A stretch of DNA of 12,253 nt from Acidobacteriota bacterium. GTDB lineage: Bacteria > Acidobacteriota > UBA6911 > RPQK01 > JADFOI01. The translations under genes and the position numbers were made by a program. The DNA is taken from positions 1-12,253 of the forward strand of contig JAPYTY010000036.1 in assembly GCA_029942065.1 (NCBI GenBank). Direction: 5' to 3'. The notes under the pieces are model-generated. The model made no database searches. It was not told the origin of the DNA and saw only the letters and a program-made list of their open reading frames with translations. Below are positions 1 to 6,802 of this stretch, one piece after another (the stretch's first letter is position 1; the number at the start of each line of letters is the position of its first letter).

Positions 1-1317
1 CTCATAGGGAGGGTAAACAATCTGTCCCGACTCGCCGTCGAATTCCGGAATCCAGTCTTCCCGCAGGAGTTCGTCCGGGTCCCCGTACTTGGCTGCGACT
101 CGTCGTACCTCCGGATCATCCAGCACCGTTAATCGGCCGCGGTCCACCAGTTTCTTTCCGTCCACCTCGAAGTTGACGTGGTCAAAGAAATTCATGTCCC
201 GGTGGTTGGAGGGTAGCGAGGGAGTCTCATCGGAAACCCGGTTGAAGCGATCCGTTCCGAAGGCCATATGAAGCATGCCCGAGCGCCTGCGAATGGGGCC
301 GGCGGGACCCACCTTGGGATTGGTGCCGAGCGCGATTTCCTCCATCCAACCGATTCCGGGTCCGGGATAGTAGCCGGGAAACTGGATATTCCTGAAACGC
401 TCCAGTGCCGACTTGATATTCTCCCCTGCCGCTCCGCCACCTTCCACACGAACTACCTGTCCGCCTTCCACGTACAGCCGCACGGTGGGAATATACCCGG
501 CCTGCCGGGTCACCATGACGCCACGGGCATCGGGACTGGCGGTGAGATAGGGCTCGGTGTCGGGGTGAACTTCGTGGGCAATGGGCCGATCCAGCGAAAG
601 CTCGCCGTAGGTGGCCATCCCCCGGGTCTCCTTGAAACGCTCGCGATTGGTGTTGTCGAGGCTGAAGGTAAGATCGGTCCCCAGGGGATCGGTCACGTGA
701 ATCGTTTTGCCATGGATGTATTGCTGCCAGGTCTTGACGGCGATCAATTCCAGCAACTCATCCGGATAGCTCACTGCCGCGGAAGCCAGCTGTTCGGCTC
801 TGGTCCAGTCGATGCTGGCCGAGCGAACCCTCAATTCGGTGCCCACCTGGCCGTAGTGGGTTCCTCGAGCCTGAAAACCCAGCCAGCTGGGGACCACCCG
901 GTTGATCACTCCGCGAAAACCCAGATAGTTGGTGGGATCGAAATTCTCGTAGTCGAGCTCCTCACGGCCCAGCCGATTCACGATGCTGGACATGTCCCTG
1001 ACCAGCACATCGGTAGTGACGCCCATCTCCTCGGCCGCCACCGAAATAGCCTGAACCACCAGGGGTTCGATTCGACTAGCGACGATCAGCAGTTTTTCAC
1101 CGTCCTTCAGTCCCAGACCATACTGGGCGCCGACTAGCCAGCTAAAGGGCCGACGCACCAGAATCCGTGCATTGGGAAGAACTTGCTCCAGCTCGGTGAC
1201 CCGGTAACGTTTGAGGGCCCGTGGTGCGGACAGATCTGAGGCCTGGGCAGCCAGCTCACCCATCAGGAGCCCGGTCATGAGGGCCAAAACAGCGATCACG
1301 GTAAATTTCTTTTGCAT
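1..1317 (-). CDS. Exported aminopeptidase T / NicX-like (M29-like) protein, single domain, C-terminus beyond window
   Basis: The frame is open from ATG (complement of 1315-1317) to the window edge: 439 codons with no stop, 3' end missing. Residues 1-26 look like a Sec signal peptide (basic QKK, hydrophobic core, AAQA cleavage). The mature part has the layout of the aminopeptidase T / COG2309 fold, which includes NicX-type dihydroxypyridine dioxygenases: MEEIALGTNP (residues 325-334), SGMLHMAFG (346-354) and FFDHVNFEVDG (377-387). In that family a His and a later His-x-Asp bind the metal; here I read H350, H380 and N382, so the Asp is Asn. The end DDPEVRRVAAKYG...LLREDWIP is also present in the neighbouring 786-aa protein, so the two are paralogues. 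Export is unusual because described M29 enzymes are cytosolic. Family is fairly secure; substrate and activity are unknown. Confidence 0.75.
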   Translation of the reverse strand, partial: MQKKFTVIAVLALMTGLLMGELAAQASDLSAPRALKRYRVTELEQVLPNARILVRRPFSWLVGAQYGLGLKDGEKLLIVASRIEPLVVQAISVAAEEMGVTTDVLVRDMSSIVNRLGREELDYENFDPTNYLGFRGVINRVVPSWLGFQARGTHYGQVGTELRVRSASIDWTRAEQLASAAVSYPDELLELIAVKTWQQYIHGKTIHVTDPLGTDLTFSLDNTNRERFKETRGMATYGELSLDRPIAHEVHPDTEPYLTASPDARGVMVTRQAGYIPTVRLYVEGGQVVRVEGGGAAGENIKSALERFRNIQFPGYYPGPGIGWMEEIALGTNPKVGPAGPIRRRSGMLHMAFGTDRFNRVSDETPSLPSNHRDMNFFDHVNFEVDGKKLVDRGRLTVLDDPEVRRVAAKYGDPDELLREDWIPEFDGESGQIVYPPYE

Positions 1318-1330
1318 TACATCCCCTTCC
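1318..1330 (-). promoter_or_regulatory. Ribosome binding site for the exported M29-like gene
   Basis: On the minus strand GGAAGGGGA (complement of 1323-1330) lies 5 nt before the ATG at 1317. This purine-rich stretch supports that start, which also places a complete signal peptide at the N-terminus. Confidence 0.6.
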
Positions 1331-1562
1331 AAAGAGTTTATCCGGGCCAACCTTGTCGCAGCCTACCCCTCAAATTCGCGACTTAGCCAGCTTGAATTTT
1401 GGGCCCTATTCTACCAAGCTTGCCGAGTACCTGAAAGTGGAATTTGTTACCTCGGGATCAAAGATTCACAGCCTGAGGCCTCTCCCTACTTCCGGAAGGC
1501 CACTCACAGAGCGGCCGCTACAACGGACTAGCCAATTTTTTCGGCCTGGGGCTGCTTTCCCG

Positions 1563-1594
1563 AAAGCACGAAGGCACGAAAGCACAAACGCACG
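1563..1594. repeat. Four tandem imperfect 8-bp repeats (consensus AAAGCACG)
   Basis: Four contiguous units are read: AAAGCACG (1563-1570), AAGGCACG (1571-1578), AAAGCACA (1579-1586) and AACGCACG (1587-1594). They differ at one or two positions each. The array sits 6 bases downstream, on the minus strand, of the stop codon at 1601-1603. It is a short microsatellite-like tract; function unknown. Confidence 0.8.
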
Positions 1595-1600
1595 ATGTCC

Positions 1601-3961
1601 TCATCTCTCTCCAATGGCGGGAATCCACTCCTCCTCGAGCAGGTCTTCCACCGACCCCAGTTGCTCGGCCAGATTCCGGACTTCTTCGTCCCCCAGGGCC
1701 GTCAGGTGCCCGAGATCAACGATAATGCGCGGCCCTCCCGCATTGATCAAAGCAAAGAACAGGGACAGGGGCAGAGGCCTGGGCCTCTCCGAGGGGGACC
1801 CGAGCAGCACCGAGACCACTCCCGAGCGTTGAGCAGCTGCATAGTGAGACCACATTCCAGGAGAAAATCCGTCCACTTCTCCGGTCATCGGAGTCACCCT
1901 GGGGTGGACACCGAAGCTGACGTCCATAACGCCTCCACGGGCCGTTGCCCGGTTGACCGCTTCCCGGGTTCGTGCGGTTCCCTCGACCTGGACCACCTCC
2001 CCGGAACCCAGATGAATCTCCGTGCGCGGCACTCTTCCCGTCAAAAAATTTGAAGTGACAATGATTCCCTCGACACTCCCGGACTCGGGGACCAGGCGAT
2101 ATCGGATGTTGGTGGGAAAGACCGACCACCGGATCCCGGCATCGGCTCGAACCACCTGATAATCAAAAATAAGGCTGGTCCCCTGATTACTGGAGAGAAT
2201 CACGGTGCTCTCCTGTAACAGTTCGTCCTCCACCCTCCGCCCTATAAGCTCGAGCAGTTCCCGAGGATAGGTAGCCCAGCCTGAGGTCAACAGCTCCGGA
2301 ATGGCGACCACACCTACCCAGCGGGTGCGTACCTTCTCCAGCCAGGCATCCAGTTCCTCTCCCTCCACAAAGAGTCCGGGCAAATTAAAATAGGCGGGTG
2401 CCAGGACGACATCGGCCTCAGCCGCGGCCCTTTTCAGATCTTCTGACAGGGTCCTTTCCATCACCTGTTCGAGCAGGGCCAGCGGTTCCGTTTCCCCTTC
2501 CGGAACGCCCGCCCTCATGACGGCCACCTGCGAGCCGGATCCCACCAACGCCTCCTGGAGTCCCGACACCACCAGATCGGGGACCGAATCATCGGTGATG
2601 ATCAGCACCTGTTCCGCGGGTTGAATCCGGGCGACATCTCGAACCAGTATCTCCAGCGCCGGCAAAAGAGCCTCGCTCCGAGTGACGGGTTGAAGCTCCG
2701 GAGTTCTCGCTTCGGGCAAGGTTCCAGGCAAAACCGTGCACTGTACGGTCAGAAGCTCCGTTCCTCCCAGCGACTCCGCCAGGCGGACCACTTCGGGGTC
2801 TGCCAGGGCCAGGGGATAGCCCTGACGAATGATCTCCTGGTCATCGGCCCAGACCGAGGGGAAATAGATCTGAAAAAAAGTGGACCGGGATCGATCTTCT
2901 CCCCAGAAGCCCAGCCGCATGGCGCCAGCTCTTCCCACGCTGGAGAGCTGATTATGAATCGAGGCGGAACCGGAGAGCCGCTGCTGATGTCTCACCGACC
3001 GGGGATGAACCGACCAGGCTGCGATTTGAAGCCGAAGGCCATTCTCCTGATCCAGTTTCAGCAGCTCTCCAAACTCGCCGCCGCCCTCTACCGAGGCCAG
3101 GCGCGCCTCCTCGACCGTCAGTTTGAGCAAGGGCAAAAACCCGGTTGAAACCGAATGACTCACGATCGATCCCCGGGCATCATCGCCGGCCGCCACTTCC
3201 ACGCTGGCATTGTAGGGGAAGGCCAGAAGGCCGGAGGCAGGGGATCTGTTCACGGATCCCGGGCTGAAGGAGAGGTCGGTACCGGCCGGATCGGTGATCC
3301 GAATCTGGCGGGCACCCTCAAGCGGTTGAGATATTTTTTCAGCCAGCAAATCTATGATTTCTTCGGGATAGTGGGCTCCGGGAGCCGCCAGGAGTTCCGG
3401 GACGGCCGTCACGGAAACGAACCGCAGCTGCCCACTCTGCAACTGGCCGGAAATCAAGGGCTCCTTCAAAAATTCAGGATTGAGGTAAGCTAGGGCAACC
3501 ACGGCGTCGGCAGCGGCCAGCTGATCCCAGGTCTCCGGCGGCCACCAGTTTCTCCAGTGCTGTTCCCGAAGCAAGGCTCCGGCACCGGATGCCTGCGGCG
3601 AGGGAAGAGTATGGATGTGAACCTGGGCCTCCTTCTCCCGGACCGCAGTCTCAAAAACCTGCAACAGCAGAGGATTGATACTGGAATCAGATACGATCAA
3701 AACCGTCTCTCCGGCCTGGACGGAAGCCACCTCACCGATCACCTTTCGAGCGGCAAGAAGTAGAGGTTCGGGTCCAAACACCGGTTTCAGTGTGATGGGC
3801 TGAAGATAGGCGGGCAGCTGATAGCCGCCCGGCATGGTGGGACCCTGTGCCCGCACCAGTGGGGAGAGGGTCAAGCCGAGCAGGCACCCCACCACAGGGA
3901 TGAACAAGACCCTTGAGATCCTGACACATTGAAGCAAAAAGGACCGCTCTCGACCTGCCAT
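1601..3961 (-). CDS. Exported tandem-duplicated M29/NicX-like protein, probable pseudoenzyme
   Basis: 786 aa. A hydrophobic stretch at residues 17-38 ending VRAQ suggests a signal peptide. Two homologous copies follow. Copy 1 (about 64-405) and copy 2 (about 427-786) share AGETVLIVSDSS / AEQVLIITDDS, then VTAVPELL / VAIPELL, then YPEEIIDLL / YPRELLELI, and end LADPEVVRLAESLGG / LGDEEVRNLAEQLGS. Copy 2 finishes LLEEEWIP, like the single-domain paralogue downstream. Aligned to that paralogue's presumed ligands H350, H380 and N382, copy 1 has R349, I365 and F367, and copy 2 has S717, L738 and N740. Both metal sites therefore look lost. Family members are usually single-domain at about 400 aa. 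A structural, binding or regulatory role outside the membrane is plausible but inferred. An in-frame TAA just upstream of the ATG rules out a longer start, and no Shine-Dalgarno sequence is visible. Confidence 0.75.
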   Translation of the reverse strand: MAGRERSFLLQCVRISRVLFIPVVGCLLGLTLSPLVRAQGPTMPGGYQLPAYLQPITLKPVFGPEPLLLAARKVIGEVASVQAGETVLIVSDSSINPLLLQVFETAVREKEAQVHIHTLPSPQASGAGALLREQHWRNWWPPETWDQLAAADAVVALAYLNPEFLKEPLISGQLQSGQLRFVSVTAVPELLAAPGAHYPEEIIDLLAEKISQPLEGARQIRITDPAGTDLSFSPGSVNRSPASGLLAFPYNASVEVAAGDDARGSIVSHSVSTGFLPLLKLTVEEARLASVEGGGEFGELLKLDQENGLRLQIAAWSVHPRSVRHQQRLSGSASIHNQLSSVGRAGAMRLGFWGEDRSRSTFFQIYFPSVWADDQEIIRQGYPLALADPEVVRLAESLGGTELLTVQCTVLPGTLPEARTPELQPVTRSEALLPALEILVRDVARIQPAEQVLIITDDSVPDLVVSGLQEALVGSGSQVAVMRAGVPEGETEPLALLEQVMERTLSEDLKRAAAEADVVLAPAYFNLPGLFVEGEELDAWLEKVRTRWVGVVAIPELLTSGWATYPRELLELIGRRVEDELLQESTVILSSNQGTSLIFDYQVVRADAGIRWSVFPTNIRYRLVPESGSVEGIIVTSNFLTGRVPRTEIHLGSGEVVQVEGTARTREAVNRATARGGVMDVSFGVHPRVTPMTGEVDGFSPGMWSHYAAAQRSGVVSVLLGSPSERPRPLPLSLFFALINAGGPRIIVDLGHLTALGDEEVRNLAEQLGSVEDLLEEEWIPAIGER

Positions 3962-3970
3962 GCGGGGGGA

Positions 3971-4000
3971 ATTTTACAACTTCTCGCTTCCAGGATACAA
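3971..4000 (-). promoter_or_regulatory. Possible promoter for the 786-aa gene, leaderless arrangement
   Basis: On the minus strand, TTGTAT (complement of 3995-4000) and TAAAAT (complement of 3971-3976) are separated by 18 nt, a sigma-70-like arrangement. The -10 box ends 9 nt before the ATG at 3961, so transcription would begin at or next to the start codon. That fits the lack of a ribosome binding site. Prediction by eye only. Confidence 0.3.
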
Positions 4001-4030
4001 TCCCAAAAAGTGGCATTTTAACAATAGATT

Positions 4031-4036
4031 AAGGAG
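4031..4036 (+). promoter_or_regulatory. Ribosome binding site of the nitrilase gene
   Basis: AAGGAG lies 11 nt before the ATG at 4048 and decides this start. The 86-bp gap to the divergent gene at 3961 must hold both promoters. Confidence 0.7.
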
Positions 4037-4047
4037 ACTTTTAAAAG

Positions 4048-5103
4048 ATGGGTGATCAATATCCACAACTGAAGGCAGCGGCGGTCCAGTCCGCACCCGT
4101 ACTGCTGGACCGGGAGGCGACCGTGGCCAAGGCTTGCCGGCTGATCGAAGAGGCCGGCGATCATGGAGCACAGGTGATCGGTTTTCCCGAGTGTTACATC
4201 CCGGGTCATCCCTACTGGTACGACTTCTATGTAGCCACCGACCCGATCTGCACCACCTTTAATGTCGAGCTCTTCAAGAATTCGGTGGTGGTTCCCGGTC
4301 CTGCCACCGAGGAACTGGGACGGGCGGCTCGTCGCGCCCACGCCTGGGTGGTGATGGGTATTGCCGAGAAGGATCCGGGCAGTTTTGGTTCGATTTACAA
4401 TACTCAGCTTTTCTTCAATCCCGACGGGACCCTGGTGGGCAAGCATCGGAAACTGGTCCCCACCATCTGGGAGCGACTCATCCACACCAGCGGAGATGGA
4501 AGTACGCTGCAGACCTACCCGACTCCCTTCGGGGGTCTTTCGGGCCTGATCTGTGGGGAAAACATCAACAGCCTGGCTCGAACCACCCTGCTGCTGGAAG
4601 GGGAGGTCGTCCATGTGGCCAGCTGGCCCGCCTTTGCGACCAAGGGATACGAGCGCCAGTTCCACACCATGGATGTCCGCATGCGCTACTACGCCTTCGA
4701 GGGGCGTATCTTTGTCATCTCCTCCTGCTCGGTCTGGACCGAGGAGATGAAGGATGTGCTTGAACTCGACAAGAAGGCCAGGTCCAGTTTCATCGGGGAG
4801 GGAGGCCACTCCGGTATTCTCGATCCCATCGGAGACTACATTGTCGGTCCCGAGGACGAGGGAGAAACCATCCTGTATGCAGATCTCGACCTGGAGGAGG
4901 TGACCCGAGGCAAGCTGACCCACGACGTGACGGGTCACTACCAGCGTTTCGATATTTTCTCGCTCAAGGTCAACCGTCAGGCCTATGAAAAAAAGCCCAT
5001 CGGTGCGAGTCCCCAGCAACCCCACATCCCCCTCCCCGAGGACGAGGAGAGCCCCGTCCAGGAGGGCGTGCTGATTGAAGACCAGGAGCTGGCCGAGAGT
5101 TAG
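4048..5103 (+). CDS. Nitrilase / cyanide-hydratase family carbon-nitrogen hydrolase
   Basis: 351 aa, the usual length for true nitrilases. The catalytic triad is complete: Glu48 in GFPECYIPGHPYWYDF, Lys135 in KHRKLVPTIWER, and Cys169 in GLICGENINSLARTT. The Pro-Gly-His-Pro-Tyr stretch after Glu48 and the region RQFHTMDVRMRYYAFEGR (about 208-225) are typical of nitrilases rather than amidases. Such enzymes hydrolyse nitriles to carboxylic acid plus ammonia, usually as cytosolic spirals. The residue after the catalytic Cys is Gly (CGEN), where many characterised nitrilases have Trp (CWEN), so substrate preference cannot be read across from them. The C-terminal tail is acidic (about 330-351). 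There is no signal peptide. It is transcribed alone, divergent from the exported M29-like genes, and followed by palindromes at 5121-5265. Confidence 0.9.
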   Translation: MGDQYPQLKAAAVQSAPVLLDREATVAKACRLIEEAGDHGAQVIGFPECYIPGHPYWYDFYVATDPICTTFNVELFKNSVVVPGPATEELGRAARRAHAWVVMGIAEKDPGSFGSIYNTQLFFNPDGTLVGKHRKLVPTIWERLIHTSGDGSTLQTYPTPFGGLSGLICGENINSLARTTLLLEGEVVHVASWPAFATKGYERQFHTMDVRMRYYAFEGRIFVISSCSVWTEEMKDVLELDKKARSSFIGEGGHSGILDPIGDYIVGPEDEGETILYADLDLEEVTRGKLTHDVTGHYQRFDIFSLKVNRQAYEKKPIGASPQQPHIPLPEDEESPVQEGVLIEDQELAES

Positions 5104-5120
5104 CGTGGGCGCCGGACCGG

Positions 5121-5141
5121 GCGCGGGTCTTCGACCCGCGC
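5121..5141. repeat. Perfect 9-bp-stem hairpin (GCGCGGGTC-TTC-GACCCGCGC)
   Basis: The arms at 5121-5129 and 5133-5141 are exact reverse complements around TTC. It lies 18 nt after the nitrilase stop. No T-tract follows, so it is either an atypical terminator or RNA-stabilising hairpin, or a copy of an intergenic repeat. Confidence 0.75.
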
Positions 5142-5245
5142 GTTCCAGGTTCCACGTTTCAGTTCGGCACGATCTTGCAGCCTGTTGTAAGGGCGCACAG
5201 TTCAAAGTGTTTCAAATCTCAGGTAATCCAGGATGGGTTGAGTCG

Positions 5246-5265
5246 GGGCGCACGGCCGTGCGCCC
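5246..5265. terminator. Perfect 20-bp palindrome, possible bidirectional terminator
   Basis: GGGCGCACGG followed directly by CCGTGCGCCC is an exact palindrome with no spacer. It sits between convergent genes, where a bidirectional terminator is expected. The plus-side tail TGTCCTTATT is only weakly T-rich, so termination is an inference; it could equally be a dispersed intergenic palindrome. Confidence 0.45.
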
Positions 5266-5270
5266 TGTCC

Positions 5271-5613
5271 TTATTCAGGATCAGAGAGAGTCCTGCCAGC
5301 AAAGGCTCGGGTGATCAGTACAACCAGCGAACCGATGCCCCACAGCAGCAGGGTGTAGACTACTCCCACCACGCCATGGGCCAGCATATGAGGGCCCGGC
5401 TTCCCCGACCGTGTAATAGGTATCCACTCCGCCGAAGTCGTCGATTCCAATCCCCAGGATGACAAAAAGGGCACTGGAAAAACCGAGACACAGGGCAATG
5501 GCCAGCATATCCCGGAAGCTTCCCCTCGCCCGAGCCGCAATCACGGCATAGACCAGCATGAGGACCGGCAACAGCACCGTGAGGCTGTCCCAGGAAGTAG
5601 GTTGATCAACCAT
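5271..5613 (-). pseudogene. Small three-helix membrane protein with apparent frameshift
   Basis: The start ATG (complement of 5611-5613) gives two hydrophobic helices, about residues 11-28 (VLLPVLMLVYAVIAA) and 36-57 (MLAIALCLGFSSALFVILG). In the starting frame the tail becomes polar and unstructured and stops at 5281. One base over, from about 5395 to the stop at 5271, the sequence reads HMLAHGVVGVVYTLLLWGIG then SLVVLITRAF, an obvious third helix. Losing one base within GGGCCC (5392-5397) would join both parts into about 113 aa (...VGEAGPHMLAHGVVG...). It may be a sequencing error, a real mutation, or +1 slippage at CCC-T. I do not recognise the family. It is 69 nt downstream of the carboxypeptidase gene on the same strand, probably co-transcribed. 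Confidence 0.55.
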
Positions 5614-5682
5614 ATCTGGTGTTTCTCTTTTGGCCCCCTACCTGATGCTTTGATAGAGAGTACTTTCAAATCTCCCGACCGG

Positions 5683-6738
5683 TCAATCCGCGCCCATCGG
5701 GCCCGCTTTCAACTGCACCTGTTCCACTCCTGCTGCAATGAGCTCCCACTGAAGCCGCATCTGGTCCCGGACTGACATGGCCTCCAGACCAAACTCGGCC
5801 GCCTCCCGTAGTATCGCCCTGCCCACCTTCCCTCCCCTGCCTATCCCTGCTTTCCATCCCTCGATTCGCTCCTTCCAGCGTAAGGCTTCCGGATCGGGAG
5901 GACCCAGAGTTTTCCCGACCCCCGGGAGAAGGAACAGGGGCATCTCCGATACCAGCGTCAAGGGGTCTCCTCCCAGGGAGCGGATGGCTTCCATGGAACT
6001 GGGCCGGAACTTGCCGGCCGTCGATTCATCCTGGCGGTCCAGAAAGTACCGGGCCATGGCCTGCCAACCAGGACGGGTACAAAAACCCTTCTCGAGGCGC
6101 CGAAAACCCTTTTCTCCCTGACGGTCGACATCGTGAAGCCGATACCCCATTTCCTTGACAGCCTGCCGGCACACCGATTTCAGATGCTGGCAGCGAGAGG
6201 CCCAGGCCGGCTCGATCAGAAACCAGGGACCGCCCGCAAAGGCTATTCCATGCAGGGAAACATGCAGCTGGAACGGGTGATCCGCTGTTTTCCACCACTG
6301 GACTATGCCCCGGTTCTCGGGCCTGGCCTCGAGGTCCTCCGGGTCTCGAGGAAACCCGAACTCCATATCATCACCCGGCAGTTCCCGCTTGAAGTGGGTG
6401 AGATACCCGAGCAGGTCGATGGCCTCGTCTCGGTCGGTATACCACTGCCGATTCTCCTCCTCTCCGTCGGGATTGGCATGGGGAACGATCCACCACTGAT
6501 AACTTTTCAGAAGGGGCACCTCGGGAGCCAGGTGGGCCAGATAACCCACCAGGTGACTCAAAAATCGGGGCCCCACCGGCTCGTCCGCATGGCACCCCGC
6601 GATCAGGCTCACCCGACACCTGCCACGTCCGAAACGGTGGGCCAGCAGGGGTCTGCCTTGCCTTGTGTAGCCGATGATTTCCCCGTCGGGGCGGAAAGTT
6701 GCCGGCACCGCGATGATGTCCTCGAAAAGTTCCTTCAT
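5683..6738 (-). CDS. M14-family zinc carboxypeptidase-like protein
   Basis: 351 aa, no signal peptide, so presumably cytosolic. It has the M14 zinc site: H50-A-D-E53 in AGCHADEPVGP (the HxxE motif), then VPHANPDGEEENR (85-97), which resembles the substrate-binding Asn-Pro-Asp-Gly stretch. A third ligand H163 lies in HVSLHG, and the probable catalytic Glu265 in VSEMPLFL. This matches carboxypeptidases and related amidohydrolases (succinylglutamate desuccinylase or murein-peptide amidase types). The bond cut could be a C-terminal peptide bond or an acyl-amino acid amide; the sequence does not decide. The ATG at 6738 is preceded in frame by a TAG 21 nt upstream; its ribosome site is weak. It is divergent from the amidohydrolase at 6803 and lies upstream of the small membrane protein. 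Confidence 0.8.
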   Translation of the reverse strand: MKELFEDIIAVPATFRPDGEIIGYTRQGRPLLAHRFGRGRCRVSLIAGCHADEPVGPRFLSHLVGYLAHLAPEVPLLKSYQWWIVPHANPDGEEENRQWYTDRDEAIDLLGYLTHFKRELPGDDMEFGFPRDPEDLEARPENRGIVQWWKTADHPFQLHVSLHGIAFAGGPWFLIEPAWASRCQHLKSVCRQAVKEMGYRLHDVDRQGEKGFRRLEKGFCTRPGWQAMARYFLDRQDESTAGKFRPSSMEAIRSLGGDPLTLVSEMPLFLLPGVGKTLGPPDPEALRWKERIEGWKAGIGRGGKVGRAILREAAEFGLEAMSVRDQMRLQWELIAAGVEQVQLKAGPMGAD

Positions 6739-6760
6739 GGCCTGAAAAAGGATATGCTAG

Positions 6761-6788
6761 TAGCCTGGATGATGCATAGTCCAGGCTA
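6761..6788. repeat. 28-bp near-palindrome in a divergent promoter, related to the ends of the 11627-11804 element
   Basis: TAGCCTGGA (6761-6769) and TCCAGGCTA (6780-6788) are exact reverse complements around TGATGCATAG, which centres on ATGCAT. Symmetry fails at one position pair only. Read on the minus strand, the first 17 nt match 11626-11642 at 16 of 17 positions; on the plus strand 16 of 19 match 11626-11644. It fills the 64-bp gap between divergent genes, so it may also act as an operator. Confidence 0.75.
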
Positions 6789-6792
6789 GGAG
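6788..6792 (+). promoter_or_regulatory. Ribosome binding site of the second C-N hydrolase
   Basis: AGGAG lies 10 nt before the ATG at 6803. A nearer ATG at 6796 opens only an 18-codon frame and is rejected. Confidence 0.6.
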
Positions 6793-6802
6793 ACAATGCC
6801 TT

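Larger units (their letters stand above)
1318..1600. other. 283-bp intergenic region between two minus-strand paralogues
   Basis: No convincing gene is visible. It contains a four-unit 8-bp repeat at 1563-1594, next to the stop of the 786-aa gene. A possible -10 box TAGAAT (complement of 1408-1413) lies about 90 nt upstream of the downstream gene start, but with no good -35 partner. A short CTTTC/GAAAG hairpin at 1555-1566 has no T-tract. Its length suggests the downstream gene may have its own promoter rather than being tightly co-translated. Confidence 0.5.
5104..5270. other. Convergent intergenic region with two GC-rich palindromes
   Basis: This region lies between the nitrilase stop (5101-5103) and the end of the minus-strand membrane-protein gene. 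It holds no plausible gene. Two perfect inverted repeats are annotated separately. The stretch between them is less GC-rich and carries TTCCAGGTTCCACGTTTC at about 5143-5160, with a repeated TTCCA. Confidence 0.6.

Noticed and set aside
268..1137. A long plus-strand open frame of 289 codons
   Set aside because: It is antisense to the exported M29-like gene, which has a signal peptide, a ribosome site and family motifs. The plus frame translates to composition-biased sequence with no recognisable domain.
4018..5205. A 395-codon minus-strand frame over the nitrilase
   Set aside because: It is the complement of a gene with an intact catalytic triad and a good ribosome site; long antisense frames are common in GC-rich codon-biased genes.
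5600..5611. 12-bp palindrome GGTTGATCAACC overlapping the start of the membrane-protein gene
   Set aside because: It falls in the first codons (Val-Asp-Gln-Pro) and could be chance; there is no second copy in the window to suggest an operator.
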